Assembly: GCF_004912135.1 (NCBI RefSeq)
Contig: NZ_STGU01000016.1
Coordinates: 1-64,000, forward strand
Reading direction: 5' to 3'
Origin: Rhizobium rosettiformans W3
GTDB taxonomy: Bacteria > Pseudomonadota > Alphaproteobacteria > Rhizobiales > Rhizobiaceae
DNA: 64,000 bases
The position numbers were made by a program, and so were the translations under genes. This document shows positions 53,666 to 63,179 of this stretch, piece after piece. The notes under the pieces were generated by a model. It ran no database searches and was not told the DNA's origin. It worked only from the letters and a program-made list of their open reading frames with translations. Positions within the stretch are counted from its first letter, which is position 1. Each line of letters starts with the position of its first letter.

Positions 53666-54841
53666 TTACTCTTTGCGTTCGGGAGAGGGCTTTGGTCCGC
53701 TGTGGCCGCTACGAGCCTCGTCCAACTTGGCGTTGGCAAGCCCGAGGATCGAACCAGCGTACGCTCCTGGCGAACCGATGGCCTTTTCCTTGGCCGCGGA
53801 GCCTGCGGCCTTCCCGGCAGACCCGATCCCAGCACCGAAACCTCGAAGAGCGGCACCAGCGACGGATGAACCCGCAGCTCGGGCAGCCTGACCCGCCGCG
53901 AAACCTGCCCCTGCGGCGCCCGCCGCAAGGAACCCGGCGCCGGTGGCGAATGATGCCGCCTGCCCGCCATGCCTGATCGCTTCCATTCCGCCAGAAACCG
54001 AGGCGCCCTGCACAACTCCCTGAATGATGTTCGGAACGTACATTGCGATAATAAAGACAACGACCGAGATCCCGGCGATGGCGAGCGTCGTGACGAACTG
54101 ATCGGAGGAAGCCGTTGGCGCATTCGCCAAGCCCATCAGGACCTCGGATCCGATCTTTGCGATCATCACCAGCGCCATGAGCTTCATGCCGACGCCGAAA
54201 GCGTAGACGAGATAGCGGACCGCGAAGTCTTTGGTGAAGGAGGATCCGCCGAGCCCGAGCATGATCATGCCGGCGAGCAGGCCGACATACATTTCGACCA
54301 TGACTGACACGAAAATTGCTGCGACTAGCGAGAAGCAGATGACGACGACACCCATCGCCAACACGGCCGCAATCGCCAGTGCATTGTCCTCGAACACACC
54401 GAATTGTGCCTGCTGCGACATCTGCGAGGCAACCCGGATGCCGGCGTCGAACACTTCAGCGGGCGACGCCGATCCGCCGCCGGCGCCAATCTGGAAAAGG
54501 CTGTCGACGACCGCTCGGGCAAAGGTCGGCCCCTGACTGAGAACGAAGGCGAAGAAGCCAATGAACAAGATCCGCCGAACAAGCTCCGCGAACCAGCTAT
54601 CAAGCGATGCAGCTTGAAGTGCCAGCCAGACGGCGGCAATGCCCACTTCGATCGTCGCCAGGATCCAGAAGAGCGATTTCGCCGCGTCCATAATTGTGGT
54701 TTCCCACCCTTTCGCGGCGGCCGAGACCTGATTTTCCAGTTCGGTCAGTACTTGTCCCTGTTGAGCGAAGCCGGGAGCGGCAAAGGCGAGGCAAAGGAAG
54801 CCCGCGATCACGAATGACCGTTCAAGATTAGATTTCACCAT
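53666..54841 (-). CDS. trbL: TrbL, polytopic inner-membrane channel protein (VirB6-like)
   Basis: A 391-residue protein with a signal-like N-terminus (FVIAGFLCLAFAAPGFAQQG), six or so helices and a long Gly/Ala-rich C-terminal tail (GAGFLAAGAAGAGFAAGQAA). It is the VirB6-like pore component. Overlaps trbK by seven bases. Confidence 0.94.
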   Translation of the reverse strand: MVKSNLERSFVIAGFLCLAFAAPGFAQQGQVLTELENQVSAAAKGWETTIMDAAKSLFWILATIEVGIAAVWLALQAASLDSWFAELVRRILFIGFFAFVLSQGPTFARAVVDSLFQIGAGGGSASPAEVFDAGIRVASQMSQQAQFGVFEDNALAIAAVLAMGVVVICFSLVAAIFVSVMVEMYVGLLAGMIMLGLGGSSFTKDFAVRYLVYAFGVGMKLMALVMIAKIGSEVLMGLANAPTASSDQFVTTLAIAGISVVVFIIAMYVPNIIQGVVQGASVSGGMEAIRHGGQAASFATGAGFLAAGAAGAGFAAGQAARAAGSSVAGAALRGFGAGIGSAGKAAGSAAKEKAIGSPGAYAGSILGLANAKLDEARSGHSGPKPSPERKE

Positions 54842-55035
54842 CTTGGACGCATCTCCTGGCCATCCTTGATCGGCGGCAGCTCTTTGTTCGAGCCGAAGAA
54901 TTTCTCCCTGACGGCACGCTGCTCCTCAGTGAGCGTAGGTTTGCCATTTTCTCTGATGTTGATGACCAGCACCGTTGCCGCGGACAAGAGAGCGGCAACG
55001 AATACGAACAAGGCAATGATGACGGCACGGTTCAC
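54835..55035 (-). CDS. trbK: TrbK, entry exclusion protein
   Basis: A 66-residue single-helix protein (RAVIIALFVFVAALLSAATV) with a periplasmic tail (EEQRAVREKFFGSNKELPPI). In related systems TrbK blocks entry of a second related plasmid. A variant without the lipobox of RP4 TrbK. It overlaps trbJ by four bases. Its tail REKFFGSNKELPPIKDGQEM echoes the TrbJ C-terminus. Confidence 0.88.
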   Translation of the reverse strand: MNRAVIIALFVFVAALLSAATVLVINIRENGKPTLTEEQRAVREKFFGSNKELPPIKDGQEMRPRW

Positions 55036-55835
55036 CAGCGGGGCTCCATCTTCTGGCCTTCCGGAATGCTCTTGACTTCGGCGTTGAAAAATTTCTCCCG
55101 TCGTGCCTGGGCGAGGTCCTTGTCGGTTTGCTCGGTCTGCAGCCAGGTCCCCATCATTGTCATTTGCTGGGAGACGAGGCCGCGCAGCTTTTGCATCTGT
55201 GCGACCTGTTGCGCGGCGATCTGATGACCGACCTGCAGGGCCTTCATCTGCCCATCGGCTGTCTCGGACATCGATCGCAGCGAGGACATCGTGCCTTCCT
55301 CGCTATCAAACTGATCGGCCGTCAGGCTCGCCGCTTTCAGGGTGCTGGCGATTGTGTCCCGGTTGGTATCGGACCACGTCTGGTAGCTCGAGGAAAAGCT
55401 TGTCGCGTTCGGGAGGTTGGTCCTCAGGCTTGAATAGCTCTGGAAGCGCTGCTGCAGCACATCATCGGCATTGCCCATCGAAAACGAAATACTCTGGCCC
55501 TGGTCGACGATGCTGCGCAACTGATTGAGATCGCTTTCGACCTGTCCCCACATATGGGACGGAAGCGTCGCCGTGTTCTGCAGCAGGTTCTGGTAGATAT
55601 TGAGTTGCGTTTCGATCTGTTGCGCGAGCTGGCTGATCTGGGTGAGCTGGTTCTGGATCTGCTCGCCAGATTGGCCAACGAGGGATACGAGCTCTCCATT
55701 GTTGAGGACCTGTGTCCATTCGGTTGCTGCACCGGTGGCGGTGCCGGCGTCCGCCGGTTCCACAACACCAATTGTCAATGCGATCGCCGCCAAGCTGGCG
55801 AGCAGTCTATTCGAAGTTGAGCAGCGACGCGGCAT
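55032..55835 (-). CDS. trbJ: TrbJ, T4SS periplasmic protein (VirB5-like)
   Basis: A 267-residue VirB5-class protein with a signal peptide (LLASLAAIALTIGVVEPADA) and long helices (NQLTQISQLAQQIETQLNIY). Minor pilus component. It overlaps the end of trbE by 29 bases, so the two are likely coupled. The C-terminal REKFFNAEVKSIPEGQKMEP closely resembles the TrbK tail. Confidence 0.93.
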   Translation of the reverse strand: MPRRCSTSNRLLASLAAIALTIGVVEPADAGTATGAATEWTQVLNNGELVSLVGQSGEQIQNQLTQISQLAQQIETQLNIYQNLLQNTATLPSHMWGQVESDLNQLRSIVDQGQSISFSMGNADDVLQQRFQSYSSLRTNLPNATSFSSSYQTWSDTNRDTIASTLKAASLTADQFDSEEGTMSSLRSMSETADGQMKALQVGHQIAAQQVAQMQKLRGLVSQQMTMMGTWLQTEQTDKDLAQARREKFFNAEVKSIPEGQKMEPRW

Positions 55836-58263
55836 CGTGTACTCCTCTCATTTGAAGCCAGTGGGTCGGCCAGTCGCGGCCGTGTTCGGAACTGAGCGTG
55901 CGGATGCGCTTCAAGTCTTCCTTGCCGGATGCGCCGACGAAGCTCAGCGCCACGGGCCCGAGCGCCATATCGAACAAGCGTCGGCCTTCAGGCGTGACGG
56001 CGTAGTATTCGCGCTTGGGGATCGCGTTCGAAACGATCTCGATCTGTCGTTCGTTGAAGCCGATCCGTTCGTAGAACTCGCGGGTCCCAGGCTCCCGGGC
56101 AGCACCATTCGGCAAGCAGATTTTGGTCGGGCAAGATTCCTTCAGCACGTCAATGATCCCGGAGCGCTCGGCGTCCGAGATGGATTGAGTGGCAAGCACG
56201 ACGGCGCAATTCGCCTTGCGCAGCACCTTGAGCCATTCGCGGATCTTGCCGCGGAACACGGGATGACCGAGCATCAGCCAGGCCTCATCCAGCACGATCA
56301 GGCTCGGAGAGCCGTCGAGACGCTTGTCGATCCTCCGAAAGAGATAGGTCAGCACCGGCACGAGATTGCGCTCGCCCATGTTCATGAGGTGCTCGATCTC
56401 GAAGGTCTGGAACGCGCCGAGCGAGAGACCGTCCTGTTCCGCGTCGAGAAGCTGCCCCATCGGGCCATCGACGGTGTAGTGATGAAGCGCGTCCTTGATC
56501 TCGCGCATCTGGACGCCGCTGACGAAGTCCGACAGGGACCGTCCGGCTGCGCTGGCCATCAGTCCGATCTGGCGCGAGATCGCGTTGCGATGATCAGGGG
56601 TGACGGCAACACCCTGCAGGGCTACCAGCATTTCGATCCATTCGGTTGCCCAGGCGCGATCAGCGTCGCTCTTGAGGTCCGATAGCGGGCAGAAGGCTAG
56701 TTCCTTCGCCTCTCCTTGAGCCTCACCACCGATCTCATAATGATCGCCGCCGGCGGCGAGTGTCAGCGGCAGGAGCGAGTTCCCTTTGTCGAAAGCGAAG
56801 ATCTGGGCGCGCTCGTAGCGCCGGAACTGCGCTGCGATCAATGCCAGCAGCGTCGACTTGCCCGAGCCGGTCGGCCCGAAGATCAGGGTGTGACCGACGT
56901 CATCGACATGGAGATTGAGCCGGAATGGTGTCGAGCCGCTCGCCACCTGCATCAGTGGTGGCGAGTTCGGCGGATAGAAAGGGCATGGTGCGACCGGGCT
57001 CCCCGACCAGACCGAGTTGAGCGGTATCAAATCCGCGAGATTGCTCGTGTTGATCAGCGGTTCGCGGATGTTGCAGTACCAATTGCCGGGCAGGCTGCCG
57101 AGATAGGCATCCGTAGCGTTGAGCGTTTCGATCCGCGCGCCGAAACCCTCCGCCTGGATCAGCCGACGAATTGCTTCCGCCTTTTCCTGCAGTGCTTCGC
57201 GGTCGTGATCGAAGAGAACAATGACGGGCGTGTAGTAGCCGTAGGCGACAAGCTGCGACGACGCTTGCGCGATGGCGTCCTCGGTCTCGGCCACCATGGT
57301 CATGGCATCCTGATCCACCGAACGGCTTTGCGTCTGAAAGAGCTGATCGAAGAACGGCCGTACCTTCTGCTGCCACTTCTTGCGGGTGCGTTCCAGTTTC
57401 TGCCGTGCCTCTTCCGCATCGAGAAAGATGAAGCGCGATGACCAGCGATAGGTGAGCGGCATCAGGTCCAGGCTGTTGAGAATCCCCGGCCAGCTCTCCG
57501 CTGGCAGGCCGTCGATTGCCACAACTGCGAGAAAGCGATTTTCGACCTTTGGCGTCAGGCCATGGTCGAGCTCGGCCGTCGCAATCCAGTCGAGATACAT
57601 GGGAGCATCCGGCAACCGGATCGGATGGTTTTCGCCGGTGACGCAAAAGCGAACCAATTGCAGCAGCTCGTCATAGCGGGCGACCCGCTCCCCTCCCCTC
57701 TCGACGGTTTCCCGGGTTTCCATGCGACGGATCGAGAGGGTGTTCGCGAAATACTGCTCGATCTCGCGGACAGCGTTCTTGAAAATGAACAGCACCGTGT
57801 CGGCATAGGTCTTCTTGCGGCTCTCTTCGTCCGAGTAGATGTACTTGCTGAGAGCGGTTTTCTTGGATTCGAGCGGCCGATAGGTGAGGACGAGCGCGTG
57901 CTTGCTTTCGAAATGCCCCTGCTCGCGCCCGAAATGCGCCCGGCGTTCTTGATCGATCGCGCGCGTGACGGGATCGGGAAAGTGGCAGCGATCATCCGAC
58001 GGATAGTCGAATGTCGGGATACGAACGGCTTCGACCTGGATCATCCATCCGCTTCCGAGCCGCGACAGGATCGTATTGATCTGCCGCGAGAGCTCGTTGC
58101 GCTCGAGGTCGGTGGCGCTTTCGGAGTCCGGCCCGGCAAAATACCAGCCGGCCATCAGGCTCCCGTCTTTCAACAGAAGAACGCCATTGTCGACGAGGCC
58201 GGCATAGGGGACGAGATCCGCAAAGGAAGGGCCGGTGGCCCGGAAACGTTTGAGAGCAACCAT
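55807..58263 (-). CDS. trbE: TrbE, T4SS ATPase (VirB4-like)
   Basis: An 818-residue cytoplasmic ATPase. The C-terminal motor domain has Walker A TLIFGPTGSGKSTLLALIAA and Walker B SLIVLDEAWLMLGHP, with CagE/VirB4 domain upstream (WYFAGPDSESATDLERNELS). Energises pilus biogenesis and transport. Of full family length. Confidence 0.96.
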   Translation of the reverse strand: MVALKRFRATGPSFADLVPYAGLVDNGVLLLKDGSLMAGWYFAGPDSESATDLERNELSRQINTILSRLGSGWMIQVEAVRIPTFDYPSDDRCHFPDPVTRAIDQERRAHFGREQGHFESKHALVLTYRPLESKKTALSKYIYSDEESRKKTYADTVLFIFKNAVREIEQYFANTLSIRRMETRETVERGGERVARYDELLQLVRFCVTGENHPIRLPDAPMYLDWIATAELDHGLTPKVENRFLAVVAIDGLPAESWPGILNSLDLMPLTYRWSSRFIFLDAEEARQKLERTRKKWQQKVRPFFDQLFQTQSRSVDQDAMTMVAETEDAIAQASSQLVAYGYYTPVIVLFDHDREALQEKAEAIRRLIQAEGFGARIETLNATDAYLGSLPGNWYCNIREPLINTSNLADLIPLNSVWSGSPVAPCPFYPPNSPPLMQVASGSTPFRLNLHVDDVGHTLIFGPTGSGKSTLLALIAAQFRRYERAQIFAFDKGNSLLPLTLAAGGDHYEIGGEAQGEAKELAFCPLSDLKSDADRAWATEWIEMLVALQGVAVTPDHRNAISRQIGLMASAAGRSLSDFVSGVQMREIKDALHHYTVDGPMGQLLDAEQDGLSLGAFQTFEIEHLMNMGERNLVPVLTYLFRRIDKRLDGSPSLIVLDEAWLMLGHPVFRGKIREWLKVLRKANCAVVLATQSISDAERSGIIDVLKESCPTKICLPNGAAREPGTREFYERIGFNERQIEIVSNAIPKREYYAVTPEGRRLFDMALGPVALSFVGASGKEDLKRIRTLSSEHGRDWPTHWLQMRGVHDAASLLNFE

Positions 58264-58272
58264 GCCTGCCCC

Positions 58273-58572
58273 TCAATACCGGCGCCAGGGCGAGGAAGTC
58301 GCCTTGTAGTAATGTTTGTAGGAGATATGGCGGATATAGACCTGCCGCATCAGGGGATCCGCCTTTGCCATCATTCTCAGGAGCCCGACGATGACGATCC
58401 AGACAGCAACACCGAAGAGCGCGGAATAGATCGTGAGAACGACGAAGATGAGGATGACTGCAGCAAGACCGGTGATCAGCACCAGTTCCCGGTCCGCGCC
58501 CATCAGGAGGTTCGGCCGCGATAGCGCTCGATGGATGCGGTTGCTTCGAAGCCCGGATGGGGACTCAGCCAT
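58273..58572 (-). CDS. trbD: TrbD, T4SS inner-membrane protein (VirB3-like)
   Basis: A 99-residue protein with one or two helices ([40 protein letters not shown]) and the typical VirB3 C-terminus ([20 protein letters not shown]). Works with TrbE. Overlaps trbC by eight bases. Confidence 0.94.
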   Translation of the reverse strand: MAESPSGLRSNRIHRALSRPNLLMGADRELVLITGLAAVILIFVVLTIYSALFGVAVWIVIVGLLRMMAKADPLMRQVYIRHISYKHYYKATSSPWRRY

Positions 58573-58948
58573 GAGCCCCCTCCCCTTCTCCGCTTTGATG
58601 GATGGAGGTGGTCTGCTCGTTGGGTAGTCCGATCGAGGAACCGGTTGCGCCGAAAAGACCGACGATATTGGTGGCGCCGAGCAGGATGCCCGCGACGAGC
58701 ACGATATACATTAGCCGTCGCGCGAAATCGTTCAGCTCGCCACCGAATATCAGCATGCCGCCGGCGATCGCGACTGCCGCAAGTGCGATGGCGCCGGCGA
58801 CCGGCCCCGTGATCGACTCCTGAATTTGCTGCAGCGGCCCTTCCCACGGAAGACTGCCGCCGGAACTGGCGAGCGCCGGCGCGACCGAGGCAAAGAAGAT
58901 GGGCGCCACAAGGAGTGTAACGGCGACGAGTGCGTTTTTACGCGACAT
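58565..58948 (-). CDS. trbC: TrbC, major pilin (VirB2-like)
   Basis: A 127-residue prepilin with a long signal sequence ([20 protein letters not shown], cleavage after ALA), and two hydrophobic helices ([40 protein letters not shown]). TraF probably processes it. Start at the ATG at 58948, overlapping trbB by 11 bases. Confidence 0.93.
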   Translation of the reverse strand: MSRKNALVAVTLLVAPIFFASVAPALASSGGSLPWEGPLQQIQESITGPVAGAIALAAVAIAGGMLIFGGELNDFARRLMYIVLVAGILLGATNIVGLFGATGSSIGLPNEQTTSIHQSGEGEGAHG

Positions 58949-59915
58949 GGCGCGCCTCCTGTTCTTCCGTAAGCTGGTCGGATTCGATTTCGTATTGGCC
59001 GCCCGCAAAGCGCTCGACCTGGATGACGTCGCGCACGCGCCGCCCGCGCGGCGTCCGCTCGATCGAGACGACGAGATCTACCGCTTCTCCGATTACCTCG
59101 TGCATTGGCTGTTGGCTGGCTTCGGCAGTCAGTTGCTCGAGCCGGCGAAGCGCCGACATGGCCGTGTTGGAGTGGATAGTGGCGACGCCACCCGGATGGC
59201 CGGTGTTCCAAGCCTTGAGCAATGTAAGGGCAGCGCCGTCGCGGACCTCGCCGACGACAATCCGGTCCGGCCGCAGCCGCATCGTGCTCTTCAACAGGCG
59301 CGCCATGTCGACGGTATCGCTGGTGTGGAGAAGAACGGCGTTATCGGCCGCGCACTGAATCTCGGCGGTATCTTCCAGGATGACTAGGCGGTCTTCTGGC
59401 GCAGACTTGACGATTTCATCGATGACGGCATTTGCGAGCGTCGTCTTGCCCGACCCGGTGCCCCCGGAGATGATGATGTTGAGCCGGGACGAAATCGCGC
59501 TGCGTATGGTCGAGGCCTGGTGTTCGGTCATCACACCGGAGCGCACATAGTCATCGAGTGGGATCAGACGCGAGGCACGACGGCGAATGGTAAACGCCGG
59601 CTTGGCGACGACTGGAGGCAACAATCCTTCGAAACGGTGTCCGCCGATCGGTAGTTCCCCTGAGATTATTGGTTGCGCGGTATCGACCTCGGATTGGAGC
59701 GCATGCGCCACCGTTCCGATTACCATCTCGGCGGCGGCTGGCGACATCTCGCCGGCGGGTGCCACGCCATGACCGAGCCGTTCGATGAAGAGCTTGCCAT
59801 CGGGATTGAGCATGATTTCAACGACGGTCGAGTCGTCCAGGGCGACGCACAGCTGGTCGCCTAGCGCTTCCTGGAGTTTGCGGACAAGTCGAGGATGAGA
59901 GCGAAGCTGGTTCAC
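58938..59915 (-). CDS. trbB: TrbB, T4SS ATPase (VirB11-like)
   Basis: A 325-residue secretion ATPase. Walker A is [20 protein letters not shown]; Asp box [14 protein letters not shown]; His box [15 protein letters not shown]. It forms hexamers at the inner membrane. First mating-pair-formation gene, 12 bases after traI. Confidence 0.96.
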   Translation of the reverse strand: MNQLRSHPRLVRKLQEALGDQLCVALDDSTVVEIMLNPDGKLFIERLGHGVAPAGEMSPAAAEMVIGTVAHALQSEVDTAQPIISGELPIGGHRFEGLLPPVVAKPAFTIRRRASRLIPLDDYVRSGVMTEHQASTIRSAISSRLNIIISGGTGSGKTTLANAVIDEIVKSAPEDRLVILEDTAEIQCAADNAVLLHTSDTVDMARLLKSTMRLRPDRIVVGEVRDGAALTLLKAWNTGHPGGVATIHSNTAMSALRRLEQLTAEASQQPMHEVIGEAVDLVVSIERTPRGRRVRDVIQVERFAGGQYEIESDQLTEEQEARHVA

Positions 59916-59927
59916 GGCGTTTCTTCC

Positions 59928-60551
59928 TTACGCTGCTTGGCTGACGGTGCTGAGTTCGGAACGGTAGTTGGTTGGCCGGAGCCGCAGGAATGTCTCGGTA
60001 TTCGCGGGCAGGATCCCGGCTACCGCCACGGCCACGCCGATCTTCTTTGGTTCTGCCAAGCGCTGCAGAGGCCAGCCGACACGCGCGAGGATCCGTTCGA
60101 AGCGCAGGTCAGTGACGGTGACGATTTCGGTGGTGCCGTTCACCAAGCACCACTCAATGACGCCCGCCAACATGGTCAGCGTTGCCTCGTGCACCGAGCC
60201 GTGTCCCCTGCCCTCCCCGAGCATCGTGTCGACGCAGAAGCGGGAACTCTCGATCATCGCGGAGTGCGCGTTCAGGCGGCCATTCGGAAGCAGCGAGTCA
60301 AAGACGTCGGCCACCATTGTCGGGCCAATGGCCGGAAGCAGCCTCGCGCATCCTGCCACTTGGCCGCTGTCGGAAATCGCGAGGATGTAGGTCGGCATAA
60401 GAGCGTCAAAGGCGTCCGCCTCTTGACCGTCGACAACGTTGACTTCCCAGCCCAGGCGCTCGGAGAAAACGCGTGCTCGTAGCTGATGGTGGCGGTGGAG
60501 AAGCTGAGCTTCGTGGACATTTCGCGGTGTGGAGATCGCGAGAACCTGCAT
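59928..60551 (-). CDS. traI: TraI, acyl-homoserine lactone synthase (LuxI family)
   Basis: A 207-residue LuxI-type synthase. The SAM-binding core is HHQLRARVFSERLGWEVNVV, with E-D-FD in GQEADAFDALMP and the GCARLLPAIGPTM block; all are at the normal spacing. In Ti plasmids the product is a 3-oxo-C8-homoserine lactone; the chain length here cannot be told from the sequence. It leads the trb operon, so signal and channel are made together under positive feedback. Confidence 0.95.
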   Translation of the reverse strand: MQVLAISTPRNVHEAQLLHRHHQLRARVFSERLGWEVNVVDGQEADAFDALMPTYILAISDSGQVAGCARLLPAIGPTMVADVFDSLLPNGRLNAHSAMIESSRFCVDTMLGEGRGHGSVHEATLTMLAGVIEWCLVNGTTEIVTVTDLRFERILARVGWPLQRLAEPKKIGVAVAVAGILPANTETFLRLRPTNYRSELSTVSQAA

Positions 60552-60611
60552 GAATTTCTCCGTCGATATTGATCGGCGGGGAAATCAGCACGGAACAGAT
60601 TCGGGCGGTAG

Positions 60612-60627
60612 TTGTAGGATCCTACAA
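60612..60627. promoter_or_regulatory. Perfect dyad, putative tra box I
   Basis: TTGTAGGATCCTACAA is a perfect 16-base palindrome, 61 bases upstream of the traI start. It has the size and position of a TraR site, though it differs in sequence from the canonical Ti tra box. Confidence 0.75.
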
Positions 60628-60709
60628 GCCCGGTTGGAGTGAGTCGCGGCGCAACCGTCCCCATTTCCGCAAAAGCAGTCTTGTTCCCGCAACAATTCGG
60701 TTGGGCCGG

Positions 60710-60725
60710 TTGTAGGATTCACAGT
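60710..60725. promoter_or_regulatory. Putative tra box II
   Basis: TTGTAGGATTCACAGT; the left half is identical to the dyad at 60612, and the whole is the exact reverse complement of 41214-41229 beside oriT. Confidence 0.7.
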
Positions 60726-60820
60726 AAAACAGACCATGAACCCGCGGGAGTGACGCGCTTGCTAAGACGGTGTTTCTACAGCTAAAAATTGGTTGCGTTG
60801 GACGCGTTCTTTCTTGAGCG

Positions 60821-60835
60821 TTAATCTTTCGTTAA
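60821..60835. promoter_or_regulatory. CtrA-like site upstream of repA
   Basis: TTAATCTTTCGTTAA fits the TTAA-N7-TTAA consensus of the cell-cycle regulator CtrA of alphaproteobacteria. It lies about 105 bases before the repA start. Confidence 0.45.
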
Positions 60836-60873
60836 CCAAAAAGCTCTTGCTCAAAATTCAGAATCGACGCTTA

Positions 60874-60924
60874 TTGCCAGTGGCGGAACTTTTGAAGTTT
60901 CGCGAAAAATATCGCCACTGGCAA
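60874..60924. promoter_or_regulatory. 12-bp inverted repeat before repA, operator candidate
   Basis: TTGCCAGTGGCG and CGCCACTGGCAA are perfect complements separated by 27 bases, ending 15 bases before the repA ATG. RepA of repABC systems represses its own promoter through such dyads. Confidence 0.65.
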
Positions 60925-60939
60925 GAAATGGGTTTTGAG

Positions 60940-62154
60940 ATGGCGAAGACCGCCGCGAAAACAGCGCCCGTATTTGAAGGGTTGACCGCCTTGATGGAGC
61001 GTCATGCAGACGCCCTCTCCAGCCAACTTCAAGCACATCATCTCAAGGTCTTCCCTCCGACCTCCGAGAAGGGCATTCGAACATTTGCGCCATCGGAGGC
61101 GTCCAAGCTGCTTGGCGTCGGTGAGTCTTATTTAAGGCAGACTGCTTCGGAAATGCCAGAGCTGAACTTGACCATGAGCCCAGGTGGTCGGCGGACTTTC
61201 TCGATCGAAGACATCCATGCAATCCGCAAGCATATGGACCAGGTCGGCCGCGGGAACAGACGCTACCTGCCGCATCGCCGAGACGGCGAGCAGCTTCAGG
61301 TTATTTCAGTGATGAATTTTAAAGGCGGGTCGGGCAAGACGACCACCGCCGCGCATCTCGCACAGTATCTAGCCATGCGTGGGTACCGGATTCTGGCAAT
61401 CGATCTCGATCCTCAGGCAAGCCTTTCCGCCCTCTTCGGTAGTCAGCCAGAAACAGACGTAGGTCCGAACGAAACTCTTTACGGCGCCATCAGGTACGAT
61501 GAGGAGCAGGTACCGGTCGAGCAAGTGGTCCGAGGGACCTATATTCCCGATCTCCACCTCATCCCCGGTAATCTCGAACTGATGGAATTCGAGCACGACA
61601 CGCCGCGTGCGCTGATGAAGCGAAAGGAAGGCGATACGCTCTTCTACGGTCGGATCAGTCAAGTCATTGAAGACATCGCGGATAACTATGACGTTGTCGT
61701 TATCGATTGCCCTCCCCAGCTAGGCTATCTCACGCTGTCGGCATTGACGGCGGCAACCTCCATCTTGGTCACTGTGCATCCGCAGATGCTGGACGTGATG
61801 TCCATGAACCAGTTCCTAGCCATGACATCGAACCTGCTACGCGAAATTGAGAACGCCGGGGCCGAGTTCAAGTTCAATTGGATGCGCTACCTGATAACGC
61901 GTTTCGAACCAAGCGATGGACCGCAAAACCAGATGGTAGGTTATCTTCGGTCGATCTTTGGTGAAAATGTTCTCAATTTCCCGATGCTTAAGACGACGGC
62001 GGTTTCGGACGCCGGCCTAACCAACCAGACCCTTTTCGAAGTCGAGCGCAGCCAGTTCACGCGCTCGACCTATGATCGAGCCTTGGAAGCCATGAACGCG
62101 GTCAACGACGAAATCGAAGGCCTGATTAAAAAAGCATGGGGTAGACCGACATGA
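60940..62154 (+). CDS. repA: RepA, ParA-type partition ATPase
   Basis: A 404-residue ParA-family protein, the usual RepA length. An N-terminal DNA-binding part (ASKLLGVGESYLRQTASEMP) precedes the deviant Walker A MNFKGGSGKTTTAAHLAQYL; the D-box is VVVIDCPPQLGYLTLSALTA. It segregates the plasmid together with RepB and represses the operon. The ATG at 60940 fits family length; upstream codons in the same frame run through the operator. Confidence 0.94.
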   Translation: MAKTAAKTAPVFEGLTALMERHADALSSQLQAHHLKVFPPTSEKGIRTFAPSEASKLLGVGESYLRQTASEMPELNLTMSPGGRRTFSIEDIHAIRKHMDQVGRGNRRYLPHRRDGEQLQVISVMNFKGGSGKTTTAAHLAQYLAMRGYRILAIDLDPQASLSALFGSQPETDVGPNETLYGAIRYDEEQVPVEQVVRGTYIPDLHLIPGNLELMEFEHDTPRALMKRKEGDTLFYGRISQVIEDIADNYDVVVIDCPPQLGYLTLSALTAATSILVTVHPQMLDVMSMNQFLAMTSNLLREIENAGAEFKFNWMRYLITRFEPSDGPQNQMVGYLRSIFGENVLNFPMLKTTAVSDAGLTNQTLFEVERSQFTRSTYDRALEAMNAVNDEIEGLIKKAWGRPT

Positions 62155-63173
62155 GCCGCAAGCACATCCTCGGGGTCTCGACAGACGCACCCGAAACGCC
62201 CGCAGCAGAGAGCCGGACGGCAAAGAGCCGCTCCATGCCGCTTCTCGGGGTGGTGAGAAAAGAGCGCGACCCGTCAACGAAGCTGACCGCAAACATTGGC
62301 AACGCGCTACGCGAGCAGAACGATCGACTTGGCCGCGCGGAGGAGATTGAGCGGCGGCTTGCTGAGGGCCACGCCGTGGTGGAACTGGACGCTTCGTCCA
62401 TCGAGCCCTCCTTTGTGCGGGATCGCATGCAGGGGGACATCGACGGACTCCTTGATTCAATCCGCGAGCAAGGGCAGCAGGTCCCGATCCTGGTGAGACC
62501 TCATCCCGACCAGCCAGGCCGATATCAGGTGGCCTTTGGCCACCGCCGACTGCGCGCGGTTCTAGATCTTGGCCTTCCTGTAAAGGCAATCGTTCGTGAC
62601 CTGACGGACGAGCAACTCGTCGTCGCGCAGGGCCAGGAGAACAATGAGCGTGAGGATCTCACCTTCATCGAAAAGGCGCGCTTCGCGCATCGACTGAATA
62701 AGCAGTTCTCGCGAGAGATCGTCATTGCCGCAATGTCGATCGATAAAAGCAATCTGTCGAAGATGCTCCTTCTTGTCGACGCCCTCCCCTCCGAACTGAT
62801 CGATGCCATTGGGGCCGCTCCAGGAGTTGGACGACCCAGCTGGCAACAACTGGCAGAACTGGTCGAGAAGGCAGCTTCGCCGTCGGACGCGATCAAATTT
62901 GCGGCCTCAGCAGAGGTGCAGACGCTGCCATCGGCAGACCGCTTCAAGGCGCTGATAGGCCATCTCAAGCCGCGTCGCATCGCGCGCGGGCTTCCGGACG
63001 TCATGTCAACCCCCGATGGCGACAGACTTGCGCAGGTGACACAGAGCAAGAGCAAGCTGGAGATTACGATCGACAGGAAAGCCACGCCAGACTTTGCCGC
63101 CTTCGTACTCGAACATTTGCCGGCGCTTTATCAGGCACACCGTGCAAAGCATCCACAGAAACAGGGAGACTAA
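62151..63173 (+). CDS. repB: RepB, ParB-type partition protein
   Basis: A 340-residue ParB homologue: N-terminal ParB box (VPILVRPHPDQPGRYQVAFG, HRRLRAVLDLGLPVKAIVRD), then the HTH region (IAAMSIDKSNLSKMLLLVDA). It binds centromere-like parS sites; I did not find a convincing parS match in the window. It overlaps repA by four bases (ATGA). Confidence 0.94.
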   Translation: MSRKHILGVSTDAPETPAAESRTAKSRSMPLLGVVRKERDPSTKLTANIGNALREQNDRLGRAEEIERRLAEGHAVVELDASSIEPSFVRDRMQGDIDGLLDSIREQGQQVPILVRPHPDQPGRYQVAFGHRRLRAVLDLGLPVKAIVRDLTDEQLVVAQGQENNEREDLTFIEKARFAHRLNKQFSREIVIAAMSIDKSNLSKMLLLVDALPSELIDAIGAAPGVGRPSWQQLAELVEKAASPSDAIKFAASAEVQTLPSADRFKALIGHLKPRRIARGLPDVMSTPDGDRLAQVTQSKSKLEITIDRKATPDFAAFVLEHLPALYQAHRAKHPQKQGD

Positions 63174-63179
63174 CCCGCA

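Larger units (their letters stand above)
60552..60939. promoter_or_regulatory. Divergent traI / repA promoter region
   Basis: This 390-base region separates the trb operon from repABC. It holds the perfect dyad at 60612, the asymmetric box at 60710, a TTAA-N7-TTAA motif at 60821 and a 12-base inverted repeat before repA. In Ti plasmids the same region carries TraR-controlled promoters of both operons. Confidence 0.7.
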
